Shown here: piece after piece, positions 51,332-59,570 of the stretch
Numbering within the stretch: position 1 is the stretch's first letter
Layout of the letters: the number at the start of each line of letters is the position of its first letter
The notes under the pieces: model-generated
The model's input: the letters and a program-made list of their open reading frames with translations, nothing else
Databases searched by the model: none
Told to the model about the DNA's origin: nothing
Program-made: the position numbers and the translations under genes
Assembly: GCF_001905125.1 (NCBI RefSeq)
Contig: NZ_LWLE01000036.1
Span: forward strand, 361,341-425,340
Origin: Streptomyces sp. TSRI0281
Lineage (GTDB): Bacteria > Actinomycetota > Actinomycetes > Streptomycetales > Streptomycetaceae
Length of the DNA stretch: 64,000 bases
Direction of reading: 5' to 3'

Positions 51332-52861
51332 ATGACGACTTGTACGCGAAAGACTCTTCTGCTGGCCCTTTCCGCCACCGCCGTCGCCTCGGCGCTGACC
51401 GCCTCCGTCACTCCGGTGGCCCACGCCGGGCCCCGGGCGTCCCCGGTTTCTTCTCCGCCCTCCCTCACCTGGCACGGCTGCGAGCTGCCCGACGGTTCGA
51501 CCGGTGCCGACGGGCAGCAGTGCGCGGAGCTGCCCGTACCGCTGGACTACCGGAATCCGGGCGGCCGCACCCTCACCGTCGCCGTGACCCGGCTGCGCTC
51601 CGACCGGCCCGCGGCACGGCGCGGGACGCTGGTCGTGATCCCCGGCGGGCCGGGCTCGTCGGGCGTGGAGCGACTCGCGCAGAAGGGGGAGGCGTTGCGG
51701 ACGGCGACCCGGGGCGCGTACGACCTGGTCAGCCTGGACCCGCGCGGCGTCGGGGGCAGTACCCGGGCCGGCTGCGGAATCGCCGACGAGGACCGGCAGT
51801 TGGTGACCCTGCGGGCCTGGCCGGGGGTGGACGGGGGCATCGCGGAGAACGTCGACCGGTCCCGGCGCACCGCCGAGGCGTGTGCCCGTAACGGGGGTGA
51901 GGTCCTGCGCTCCTTCTCCACCCAGAACGAGGTCCGCGACATCGACCTGTTCCGGCAGTCGCTGGGCGAGGAGAAACTGTCGGCCTGGGCCAGCTCGTAC
52001 GGGACCTACGTCGGCGCGGTCTACGCCCAGAAGTACCCGCAGCACACCGACCGTTGGGTCCTGGACGCCAACGGCGACCCGGACCCGGCGCGGGTCGGGC
52101 GCGGCTGGATGGAGAACATGGCGGTGGGCGCCGCCGACCGCTTCCCGGACTTCGCGGCCTGGGCGGCGGACCCGGCCCGCGAGGAACAGGGCCTGCGGCT
52201 GGCCGAACGGGCCGAGGACGTAAGGCCGTTGTTCCTCGCGCTGGCCCGGAAGCTGGACCGGGAGCCGAGGGAGTCGGACGTCCCCGGCCTGCCGCTGACC
52301 GGCAACCGGCTGCGGCAGGCGCTCCAGAGCGCTCTGTTCAGCGACAGTGCCTACGCCCCGCTGGCCGGGATGATCCAAGCGGCGCTCGATCCGCAGGGGA
52401 GCCCGGTCCTGACGCCGGACCTCGCCCAGGTGATCCCGGACGAGGACGCGGCGGTGATGGTCGCGGTGATCTGCAACGACGTGCGCTGGCCGGGGTCCGT
52501 CGCCGGGTACCGGCGGGCGGTGGCCGTCGACCGGGAGCGGAACCCGCTGACGGCCGGGATGCCCGCGAACATCACTCCGTGCGCGTTCTGGAAGGACGCT
52601 CCGGCCGACAGGCCCACCCGGATCACCGACGAGGGGCCGTCCAACGTCCTGATGATCCAGAGCCTGCGCGACCCCGCCACCCCGTACAGCGGCGCCCTGA
52701 AGATGCGTGCCGCGTTCGGGGAGCGGGCCAGGATGGTCACGGTCGGCCGGGGCGGGCACGGCATGTATCTGGGCGGGGGGAACGCGTGCGGTGACCGCAC
52801 GGTCAGCGAATTCCTCGTCACCGGGCGGCGGCCCGCACAGGACACGCACTGCGCGAACTGA
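51332..52861 (+). CDS. Secreted tripeptidyl aminopeptidase-like hydrolase (SlpD/Tap-type)
   Basis: 509 residues. ATG 51332 starts a signal peptide (MTTCTRKTLLLALSATAVAS) cleaved near AHAGP; no good RBS is seen. The alpha/beta-hydrolase fold shows VVIPGGPGSSG, DLVSLDPRGVGGSTRAGCG, nucleophile region AWASSYGTYVG (Ser in SSYGT, where relatives have G-x-S-Y-G), acid SLRDPATPY and histidine GRGGHGMYLG. It resembles secreted Streptomyces tripeptidyl aminopeptidases, which remove N-terminal tripeptides. The A-S-S-Y-G nucleophile elbow is atypical but may be functional. Confidence 0.88.
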   Translation: MTTCTRKTLLLALSATAVASALTASVTPVAHAGPRASPVSSPPSLTWHGCELPDGSTGADGQQCAELPVPLDYRNPGGRTLTVAVTRLRSDRPAARRGTLVVIPGGPGSSGVERLAQKGEALRTATRGAYDLVSLDPRGVGGSTRAGCGIADEDRQLVTLRAWPGVDGGIAENVDRSRRTAEACARNGGEVLRSFSTQNEVRDIDLFRQSLGEEKLSAWASSYGTYVGAVYAQKYPQHTDRWVLDANGDPDPARVGRGWMENMAVGAADRFPDFAAWAADPAREEQGLRLAERAEDVRPLFLALARKLDREPRESDVPGLPLTGNRLRQALQSALFSDSAYAPLAGMIQAALDPQGSPVLTPDLAQVIPDEDAAVMVAVICNDVRWPGSVAGYRRAVAVDRERNPLTAGMPANITPCAFWKDAPADRPTRITDEGPSNVLMIQSLRDPATPYSGALKMRAAFGERARMVTVGRGGHGMYLGGGNACGDRTVSEFLVTGRRPAQDTHCAN

Positions 52862-52869
52862 ACCGGTGG

Positions 52870-52975
52870 GGGCGGGTGCCGGAGGCCGGTGGGGCGGGCG
52901 AGGCGCCGGAGACCGGCGAGGACGAGGTGCTGGAGGCCGGTGGGGGCGAGTGCGGGAGACCGGTGGGGACGGGGC
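52870..52975. repeat. GC-rich imperfect repeats after the peptidase gene
   Basis: Imperfect copies of GGAGGCCGGTGGGGGCG occur three to four times between the peptidase stop and the truncated antiporter gene. No function is evident. Confidence 0.65.
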
Positions 52976-53032
52976 GTCGCCCTGGTGGGCTATATCGGAT
53001 GATTCGATGCGGTCTATTGCTATACACAAGCG

Positions 53033-53356
53033 ATGGAGCAGCCCGGGACCCTCATCCTGATCATGGCCATGGCGGTCCTCGCGCCGCTGCTCGCCCCGCG
53101 CGATCTGACGGCCGGGGCGGAGCGGCCGGCGCCGGCGCTGTTCGCGTCCACCTGTCTGCCGCTCGTCGTCGCGATCACCACCATCGGCCTGGACGAGAAG
53201 GTGCTCGGGGCGGGCGAGGGCGCCGCGCTCGTGGCGGCCGCCACGGTGTCCGTGCTGACGTTCCCGCTGCCGGCCTTCCGGCTGCTGCGCCGGGGGGTGG
53301 GCGCGGCGGGGCCCGGTGCGCCGTTCCTGTCCGCGGAGAGCACGGACCCGTGGTGA
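53033..53356 (+). CDS. Internally deleted cation/proton antiporter remnant
   Basis: 107 residues with three hydrophobic segments. LILIMAMAVLAPLLAPRD resembles the first helix of CPA2-type cation:proton antiporters, whereas the rest (ALFASTCLPLVVAITTIGLD and then AALVAAATVSVLTFPLPAFR) matches the C-terminal helices of the same family, so about 270 internal residues seem to be missing, in frame. A TATACA box 6 nt upstream of the ATG could drive a leaderless mRNA. Most likely a decayed antiporter, though a small membrane protein cannot be excluded. Confidence 0.6.
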   Translation: MEQPGTLILIMAMAVLAPLLAPRDLTAGAERPAPALFASTCLPLVVAITTIGLDEKVLGAGEGAALVAAATVSVLTFPLPAFRLLRRGVGAAGPGAPFLSAESTDPW

Positions 53357-53499
53357 GCGGCAGGGGCCCGTGGTGCGCGGGGCGGGCCCGTGGTGCGCGG
53401 GGCGGAGTCACGGTTCGCCGGGCCCCACCGGCGCCGTCGCTCTCACCCGGTTGGCCCGCTCCTCTGCGAAGCAGGGGGCCGGAGCGCAGTCTGGAACCC

Positions 53500-54270
53500 A
53501 TGTGGTCCCGCCGACTCGCCCCGGGCGTCCTGCTCCTGCCGCTGGCCTTCCTGGTGTTCCGGGATGCCCCGGCCGGGATCGCGCCGCCCGCTCCGGCCGC
53601 GATCGGCCCGGTGGCGCCGCGCGGGCTGCCGCAGCCGGTGATCGTGGGCCGGGCGTCCTGGCACGCGGACGAGGGGCTGGTCAAGGAGGGGCCGCGCTAC
53701 ACGGGGGCGGCGAAGGCGGTGTTCGTCCACCACACGGGTCACTCGAACGGGTACGACTGCGCCGATGCCCCCGACCTGATCCGCGGCGTGCAGGCCGACC
53801 ACGTCAGGAGCGAGGGCTGGGACGACATCGGCTACAACTTCGTCGTCGACCGGTGCGGAACCATCTACGAGGGCCGCGCGGGCGGCGTCGCCCGTCCGGT
53901 GCGCGGGGCGCACACCAAGGGGTTCAACGCCGACACCGTGGGCATCGCGGCCCTCGGCAGCTTCGGCGCCGGTACGACGGTGCCGAAGGCGCTCGTGGAC
54001 GGGATCGCGAAGGTCGCCGCCTGGAAACTGCGCCCCGGCGCCGATCCGCGCGGCACGGTGGAGCTGGTCTCGACGAACGACGAGAGTCTGTACGACAAGG
54101 GCGAGACGGCCAGGCTCCACGTCATCTCGGGGCACCGCGACAGCTACGGGACCAGTTGCCCCGGCGAGGTGCTGTACGCACTGCTGCCCGTGCTGCGGGA
54201 CAAGGTGGCCGCGCTGCGGGCGAAGACCGGACGCCAGATCGCCACGGCCCGGCTCCGCCCGACGCTCTGA
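53500..54270 (+). CDS. PGRP-type N-acetylmuramoyl-L-alanine amidase
   Basis: 256 residues from ATG 53500. A signal-like N-terminus (1-30) leads to an amidase_2/PGRP domain (about 45-240): ASWHADEGLVKEGPRYTGAA, zinc histidine in FVHHTGHS, GWDDIGYNFVVDRCGTIYEG, and zinc ligands in VISGHRDSYGTSCPGEVLY (His and Cys). It cleaves the amide bond between muramic acid and the peptide stem, outside the membrane. The gene stands alone. Confidence 0.92.
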   Translation: MWSRRLAPGVLLLPLAFLVFRDAPAGIAPPAPAAIGPVAPRGLPQPVIVGRASWHADEGLVKEGPRYTGAAKAVFVHHTGHSNGYDCADAPDLIRGVQADHVRSEGWDDIGYNFVVDRCGTIYEGRAGGVARPVRGAHTKGFNADTVGIAALGSFGAGTTVPKALVDGIAKVAAWKLRPGADPRGTVELVSTNDESLYDKGETARLHVISGHRDSYGTSCPGEVLYALLPVLRDKVAALRAKTGRQIATARLRPTL

Positions 54271-54375
54271 CACCCGACGCTCTGACACCGGGCGCGGCAC
54301 ATCCGGCGCCGCACATTCGGCGCCGCACACCGGGGACCCGGCGGTCCCGGGGCCGGGTCACGGGGCCTCCGGGCC

Positions 54376-54741
54376 CTACCGGGCCACGAACTGGGTCAGG
54401 ATCGCCTGCACTTCGTAGATGTCGACGCCCTTGGTGAACGTCTTCTCGATCGGGGTGGCGCTCCCCGAGATCCAGATCTTCAGCTCCGCGTCCAGGTCGA
54501 ACGTCCCGGCCGTCTCCACCGCGAAGTGCGTGATGCTGCGGTACGGGACGGAGTGGTACTCCACCTTCTTGCCGGTGATGCCCTGCTTGTCGATGAGGAG
54601 GAGCCGACGGTCGGTGAAGAGCATGGTGTCGCGGATCAGCTGGTACGCGGCGTGCACCTGCTCGCCCTGGCCCAGCAGCCGCGCGTAATCCTGCTGCGCC
54701 TTGGCCGGGTTGACCGTGTGCGCGTTGCCGAACAGTGCCAT
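54376..54741 (-). CDS. Bacterial PH-domain protein (bPH_3/YokE-like)
   Basis: 121 residues: VHAAYQLIRDTMLFTDRRLL then GKKVEYHSVPYRSITHFAVE, the beta-barrel start, and FDLDAELKIWISGSATPIEK with FTKGVDIYEVQAILTQF as the C-terminal helix. This is the small bacterial pleckstrin-homology fold. Function unknown, often with membrane or stress linkage. ATG 54741 has GGGACCCCC-type spacing, a weak RBS. Confidence 0.87.
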   Translation of the reverse strand: MALFGNAHTVNPAKAQQDYARLLGQGEQVHAAYQLIRDTMLFTDRRLLLIDKQGITGKKVEYHSVPYRSITHFAVETAGTFDLDAELKIWISGSATPIEKTFTKGVDIYEVQAILTQFVAR

Positions 54742-54882
54742 GGGGGTCCCCGTCTTTCCTGCGTGTTCACCGTGGATCAAACGTCCCGAGTCGGACGATC
54801 TTCGTACGGTATTACGCACCGGACAGGGTCTCCGGTTCCCGGAACGGGCCCCCACCGGGTGCGGCGTCCCTAGGATTCCGTT

Positions 54883-55161
54883 GTGCATCCTGACGACGAG
54901 CCGATATTCACGCGCAGCAAGTGGGGCTCCAGCCGGTACGTGTACAACCCCCGGAACCCCGTGGGCCTGGCGCTGATCATGATCAGTCTGCTCATAGGGG
55001 GTGTGCTGATGCTCCTCATGGAGACGCGGTCGGGCCCCTACGCACCCCCGGAACCCACCCCGACGCCGACGACCTCGCCGTACGGCGCACCCTGGCCGGT
55101 CCACTCGGGCGGGGCGGGGAGCGGCGGGACGCCCGGGACGGCGGATCCCTCGGGGTCCTGA
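54883..55161 (+). CDS. Small single-helix membrane protein
   Basis: 92 residues from GTG 54883. After a polar N-terminus with FTRSKWGSSRYVYNP there is one transmembrane helix (VGLALIMISLLIGGVLMLLM, about 27-46) and a Pro/Thr/Gly-rich external tail. TAGGAT 6 nt upstream of the GTG suggests a leaderless transcript. The FTRSKWG-RYVYNP start is conserved among uncharacterised Streptomyces membrane proteins. Function unknown. Confidence 0.72.
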   Translation: MHPDDEPIFTRSKWGSSRYVYNPRNPVGLALIMISLLIGGVLMLLMETRSGPYAPPEPTPTPTTSPYGAPWPVHSGGAGSGGTPGTADPSGS

Positions 55162-55224
55162 GCCGCCTCGGGCCTCCGAGCAGCAAAAGCACGCCGCCGT
55201 GGAGCCCTCGGAACACGGCGGTGG

Positions 55225-56022
55225 TCAGGACGCAGGGGTGAGCGTGGGCATCTCGCCCTGGACCGTGCCGGTGTCGATCACGGCGAACGTCGCACCCTGC
55301 GGGTCGCTGAGCGCGGCGAACCGGCCGAAGGGGCTGTCCATCGGCCCGAACCGCAGCACGCCGCCGTGCTCGGTCGCCTTCGCCACCGCCGCGTCGCAGT
55401 TCGCGACGGAGAAGTACACGCTGATGTACGGCGGTACCTCGGGCGGGAACTCGTCGCCCATCTTCATCCGCCCCAGGATCGGGTCGCCGCCGACGTCGAA
55501 CACCCGGTAGTCGACCTCGCCGCCCGCCATCTGCCGCATGCGGTACGGGAATACGGCCGAGAAGAACGCGTCCGACTTCGCGGGCTCCCGGGTGAAGACC
55601 TCGGCCCAGCAGTACGCGCCGGGCCCGGACGTGGCCTCGAACCCTTCGTGGGTACCGGCCTGCCATACGCCGAAGACGACCCCGCTCGGGTCGCGCGCCA
55701 GCACCATCGTGCCGAACTCGCCGACCGTCATCGGCTCCATCAGCACCTCGCCCCCGTGCTCACGGATCTTCGCGGCGGTCGCGGCGGCGTCCGGTGAGGC
55801 GAGGTAGAGGCACCAGGCGGAGTGCCCTTCCGCTCCGGGCATCGGTGGGACGACGGCCGCTGCCGCTCTGCCGTCGGCGTACGCCTGCGTGTAGTTGCCG
55901 TACTCCGACGACGACTCGCCGAACGTCCAGCCCAGCACGTCACCGTAGAAGCTCTTCGCGCCCTCGACATCGGCGAACATCGCGTCCGCCCAGCACGGTG
56001 TGCCCTCAGGTTGTACAGCCAT
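55225..56022 (-). CDS. VOC (glyoxalase/dioxygenase-fold) protein, two-domain
   Basis: 265 residues with two VOC modules: residues about 8-122 (ADVEGAKSFYGDVLGWTFGE, then MVLARDPSGVVFGVWQAGTH) and about 133-262 (EVFTREPAKSDAFFSAVFPY, then FAALSDPQGATFAVIDTGTV). The tandem layout resembles CFP32/glyoxalase-like proteins. The expected metal ligands are not clearly complete, so enzyme activity is uncertain. Confidence 0.88.
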   Translation of the reverse strand: MAVQPEGTPCWADAMFADVEGAKSFYGDVLGWTFGESSSEYGNYTQAYADGRAAAAVVPPMPGAEGHSAWCLYLASPDAAATAAKIREHGGEVLMEPMTVGEFGTMVLARDPSGVVFGVWQAGTHEGFEATSGPGAYCWAEVFTREPAKSDAFFSAVFPYRMRQMAGGEVDYRVFDVGGDPILGRMKMGDEFPPEVPPYISVYFSVANCDAAVAKATEHGGVLRFGPMDSPFGRFAALSDPQGATFAVIDTGTVQGEMPTLTPAS

Positions 56023-56175
56023 GGCTCCGACTCTTTTCCGTTCGCTCGCGTGGTCCCGCCCCGCACTGTCACGCTAGTCAGCCACCGGCCTCCTCGCGCG
56101 TCGAGAACGCACAGCGGCTCTTTGCGCTAGTGCATAAAATTATCTGGCTAGTTCAAAGTGGCCTAGACTCCCGCC

Positions 56176-56868
56176 ATGCCTGCGACCACCCCACGGCCCG
56201 TGACTCTGACCGGGCGCCACATCAGCCTCGTGCCGTTGACGACGGACCACCTCGACGACCTCTTCGTGGCCGGTGGCCTGGACGACGAGGTCTGGCGCTG
56301 GCAGGGCGGCCCGACCCCGCGGACGCGCGACGAGCTCGCGGCCAAGCTCACCGGCCTGCTCGATGCCGCGCGGGAGGGCACGTACGTCCCGTTCGCCGTC
56401 ATCCACCGGGCGAGCGGCCGGGCGATCGGCTGGACGACGTTCATGGACGTCGACGAGCAGCACGAGCGCCTGGAGATCGGCTGGACCTGGTACGGCCGCG
56501 CGTACTGGCGGTCGGCGGTCAACACCGAGGCGAAGCTGCTCCTGATGACCCATGCCTTCGAGGAGCTGGGCATGGGCCGCGTGCAGCTGAAGACCGACCA
56601 CCTCAACGAGCGTTCGCAGGCCGCGATCGCCCGCCTCGGCGCCCGCCGCGAAGGAGTCCTGCGCCGTCACCGGCTCCGCCACGACGGCACCTGGCGGGAC
56701 ACCATCTACTTCTCGCTGCTCGCCGGGGAATGGCCCGCCGCCAGGGCCCGCCTCGCCGCCCGCCTGGACGCCGGCTCCGAGCGGGGTCAGACCCCGTCGG
56801 CCCCGGCGGACCTGGTGGCCCCGGCCGACTCCGCGGGCGTGGGGAGCGGGGGCACGATCGCCCCGTAA
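56176..56868 (+). CDS. RimJ/RimL-type GNAT acetyltransferase
   Basis: 230 residues. GRAIGWTTFMDVDEQHERLE, IGWTWYGRAYWRSAVNTEAK (acetyl-CoA pyrophosphate-binding loop) and VQLKTDHLNERSQAAIARLG are RimJ/RimL signatures. TAGACT lies 6 nt upstream of ATG 56176, so the mRNA is probably leaderless. Its last 82 nt overlap the end of the convergent FAD-dependent oxidoreductase gene, so the two transcripts are antisense at their ends. Substrate unknown. Confidence 0.9.
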   Translation: MPATTPRPVTLTGRHISLVPLTTDHLDDLFVAGGLDDEVWRWQGGPTPRTRDELAAKLTGLLDAAREGTYVPFAVIHRASGRAIGWTTFMDVDEQHERLEIGWTWYGRAYWRSAVNTEAKLLLMTHAFEELGMGRVQLKTDHLNERSQAAIARLGARREGVLRRHRLRHDGTWRDTIYFSLLAGEWPAARARLAARLDAGSERGQTPSAPADLVAPADSAGVGSGGTIAP

Positions 56869-58106
56869 CGTACGAGCACCTGACGCAGTTCGGGCATCGG
56901 TACGGAGACGAGATCGCCACCCCGGTCCGCCGCCAGGGCCGCGAGCGCGCCGGCCGCCTGCCCGGTCGCCATGGCCGTGGCCTGGACGCGGAGCGCGGAG
57001 TTGGCCACCTGGTCGGAGCCGATGCAGCGTCCCGCGACCACCGCGTACGGGTTGCCCGCCGGGATCATCGCGTCGCGCGGCACGGACGGGACCACGCCGC
57101 GGCGGAGGTAGGTCTTGTCGATCCCGTCGCCGTCCGGGCGGTGGATGTCGATCGGGTAGAAGCTGTGGCACACCGCGTCGGGCCGGACGATCCCGCTCAG
57201 GTAGTCCTCGCCGGTCACGTTCCTCCGGGCGTCGATCGTCAGACTCTCGCGGACGCCGACCTCCGCCGCGCGGAAGTCGAGCCGGACGCCGTCGAGCCCC
57301 GGCAGGGTGCGCAGGAAACGGTAGATGCGCAGGATCGCCGCCCCGCCCGCGAGCTCCGCCGCCGTACGGCCCTCGCTCGTCGCGCCCTCGATGCCGACGA
57401 GATGGATCGCGTTCTCGCCCTTCTTGTCCAGGAACGGCAGCAGCGGCCGACCCCTGCTGCCCAGGTCCGCGGGGTGCAGCGCCCCCGACCCGACCGCCTC
57501 CGTGTACCGGCGGTCCAGTTCGTCCCGGTCGAGGGACGCGACGTCGTAGCCGGACAGCCGGATGTCGATGGTGCCGGGCTGCCGGGCCGGGTTGCGCCTG
57601 CGCGGCAGCCCCGCGAGGCCGATCGCGTCGGCGTCGCCGGAGCAGTCGACGAGCCGCCGGGCGGTGACCGGCCGGAGGCCGTCCTTGCCGCAGAGCTGGA
57701 GTTCCCACGCCTCGCCGGTCCAGCGTGCCGACGCGGGCATCGTGTGGAGGCGCAGGTCGATGCCGCGGCTGTGCACCTCCTCCATGAGGAGCGCGCCGTA
57801 CAGCGGTGCGTTCAGCCGCACCTGGCGCTGCCAGTGGGGCCGTACGTCGTCGTCGGAGAAGTCCGGCAGCTCCGCACCGCTCAACTCGACGGCCCGGCAC
57901 ACCAGATCCCAGCCGATCCCGGCGATGACCTGCTTGCCCCAGGCGTGGAAGAGCCCGGGAAAGGCGATGTTGGCGTACGTGGTGGTGCCGCCGAGGCCCG
58001 CGTTCTTCTCCACGAGCAGGGTGCGGGCACCGAGGCGGGCGGCCTGCACGGCGGCCGGGACCCCCGAAGGGCCACCACCTATGACAACGATGTCGTACGA
58101 ACTCAT
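56787..58106 (-). CDS. FAD-dependent oxidoreductase
   Basis: 439 residues. The N-terminal Rossmann motif is IVVIGGGPSGVPAAVQAARL, with the ribose-binding glutamate in LLVEKNAGLGGT, and the second FAD-contact region near the C-terminus is GNPYAVVAGRCIGSDQVANS. The layout matches the FAD_oxidored family (PF12831) of actinobacteria. A LacI-type palindrome lies 27 nt upstream of the ATG. Substrate unknown. The 3' end overlaps the acetyltransferase gene. Confidence 0.9.
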   Translation of the reverse strand: MSSYDIVVIGGGPSGVPAAVQAARLGARTLLVEKNAGLGGTTTYANIAFPGLFHAWGKQVIAGIGWDLVCRAVELSGAELPDFSDDDVRPHWQRQVRLNAPLYGALLMEEVHSRGIDLRLHTMPASARWTGEAWELQLCGKDGLRPVTARRLVDCSGDADAIGLAGLPRRRNPARQPGTIDIRLSGYDVASLDRDELDRRYTEAVGSGALHPADLGSRGRPLLPFLDKKGENAIHLVGIEGATSEGRTAAELAGGAAILRIYRFLRTLPGLDGVRLDFRAAEVGVRESLTIDARRNVTGEDYLSGIVRPDAVCHSFYPIDIHRPDGDGIDKTYLRRGVVPSVPRDAMIPAGNPYAVVAGRCIGSDQVANSALRVQATAMATGQAAGALAALAADRGGDLVSVPMPELRQVLVRYGAIVPPLPTPAESAGATRSAGADGV

Positions 58107-58132
58107 GGATCTCTCACGCCTCTGCCGGTCGG

Positions 58133-58150
58133 ATTGATTCGTTTCAATCG
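58133..58150. promoter_or_regulatory. LacI-type operator upstream of FAD oxidoreductase
   Basis: GATTGATTCGTTTCAATC is a near-palindrome with 6-bp outer arms (GATTGA/TCAATC) and a central CG. It resembles LacI/GalR dyads, which have a central CG, and lies 27-44 nt upstream of the FAD oxidoreductase start. No LacI gene is adjacent. Confidence 0.6.
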
Positions 58151-58234
58151 TAGCGACGAAGGTGTCCTGTGGACAGTGGTGCGTCGTGCTTCACGCGGAA
58201 CGCGGGCGGCCGGGCCGGACCGTCGAAGGGGCCC

Positions 58235-58435
58235 TCACGGGTGGGCTCGATGCCCCGTGGGCTCCGCATTTGCCCGGTGATCGGCGCAGTCGGGGTTCTC
58301 GCACGGGCCGGGGCCCCAGACGGGAACGAAGATCCCGAGGGTCTTGTGTCGTTTCAGTTCGGTCGTCACGGGGTGTTTGCAGGTCGGACACATGAATGCG
58401 GCCTGCCGCTTGGTCTCACGCTCGGTGCTGGCCAT
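58235..58435 (-). CDS. Small zinc-ribbon-like protein
   Basis: 66 residues from ATG 58435; the longer frame to 58480 is less likely. The cysteine pairs MCPTCKHPV and GPCENPDC, with a final HRAN segment, form a plausible zinc-binding knuckle. It is small, soluble and polar. I do not recognise a named family. It lies between the FAD oxidoreductase and TerC genes on the minus strand. Confidence 0.65.
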   Translation of the reverse strand: MASTERETKRQAAFMCPTCKHPVTTELKRHKTLGIFVPVWGPGPCENPDCADHRANAEPTGHRAHP

Positions 58436-58513
58436 TACCCCACGATAAGCCCGTCCGGGGAATGTGGAAAGTTTTTCCATTTCCTTTGTTGGCGCATGGT
58501 CCGCAGGGTCGCG

Positions 58514-59449
58514 CTATTTCTGGGGGTGACGCAGACTCGCCACGACCGACACCGTCAGGACCACGACGATGACCGCCAGGCTCAGCGGCGAGGGGATTTC
58601 CGGGATGGAATCATCGATCAGCTTGTGGGACGCCTGGAGGATGAGCTTGACGCCGATGAGGGCGAGGATGACGCCGAGGCCGTGGCTCAGGTAGTGGAAC
58701 CGGTTCAGCAGGCCCGCGAGCAGGAAGTACAGGGCCCGAAGCCCCAGGATGGCGAAGGCGTTGCTGGTGTACACGATGAAGGTGTCGTGGCTGACCGCGA
58801 GCACCGCCGGCACGCTGTCGACGGCGAAGACCAGGTCGGCCGCCTCGATCGCGGCGACGACCGCGAGCAGCGGGGTGCCGACGCGTCTGCCGGCCTCCTT
58901 GAGGGTGAATCTCGCACCGGCGTAGTCGTCCCGGACGGGAATCACTTTGCGCAGCAGGCGCACGGCGAAACTCCTGCCCGGGTCGAAGGTCTCTTCTTCG
59001 CCCCTGAGGATTTTATAGGCGCTGTAGAAAAGGACGGCGGCGAAGACGAACAGCACGGCGGTGAATCGGCCGACGACCGCGACGCCGAGGGACAGGAATA
59101 TCCCGCGAAAAACGAGTGCACCGAACACGCCGAAGAAAAGGACGCGGTGCTGGTAGGCGCGGGGCACCTTGAAATAGGCGAAGATCAGGGCGAAGACGAA
59201 AAGGTTGTCGACCGACAGGCTCTTCTCCAGCAGCCAGGCGGTGGTGTACTCCGTTCCGGCCGTCGGTCCGAGGACGAGGAAGACGACCGCGCCGAACGCG
59301 AGCGCGAGGCTCACCCACATCCCGCTCCAGAGGGCTGCTTCCTTGAAGCCGATGACATGAGCTGTCCGGTGCGCCAGGAGGTCGATCACCAGCGACACGA
59401 TCACGGTCGCCGCGAACGCCCCCCACAGCCACCACGGCACGTCGAGCAC
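58514..59449 (-). CDS. TerC-family membrane protein
   Basis: 311 residues from GTG 59449, with nine or so helices. The conserved acidic residues are in WLLEKSLSVDNLFVFALIFA and LVFAVDSVPAVLAVSHDTF, the metal-binding motifs of TerC. Family members export Mn or metallate secreted proteins; tellurite resistance is one phenotype. It stands alone, with no other ter genes adjacent. Confidence 0.94.
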   Translation of the reverse strand: MLDVPWWLWGAFAATVIVSLVIDLLAHRTAHVIGFKEAALWSGMWVSLALAFGAVVFLVLGPTAGTEYTTAWLLEKSLSVDNLFVFALIFAYFKVPRAYQHRVLFFGVFGALVFRGIFLSLGVAVVGRFTAVLFVFAAVLFYSAYKILRGEEETFDPGRSFAVRLLRKVIPVRDDYAGARFTLKEAGRRVGTPLLAVVAAIEAADLVFAVDSVPAVLAVSHDTFIVYTSNAFAILGLRALYFLLAGLLNRFHYLSHGLGVILALIGVKLILQASHKLIDDSIPEIPSPLSLAVIVVVLTVSVVASLRHPQK

Positions 59450-59570
59450 GTGGGTGACCTCGCAATGATCGCGAGAGGCGGATGGGGCCTCGTTCTACGA
59501 GTGTGCACCGGGGGTCCGTGCGTCGCGCGACGGTGGGGATCGCGGCCGATACCCGCCCGCACTGTCCACG

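Noticed and set aside
29191..59449. A tellurite-resistance (ter) operon from the TerB and TerC genes
   Set aside because: The two genes are 29 kb apart in unrelated contexts, with no TerD, TerA or TerZ, so they are separate family members.
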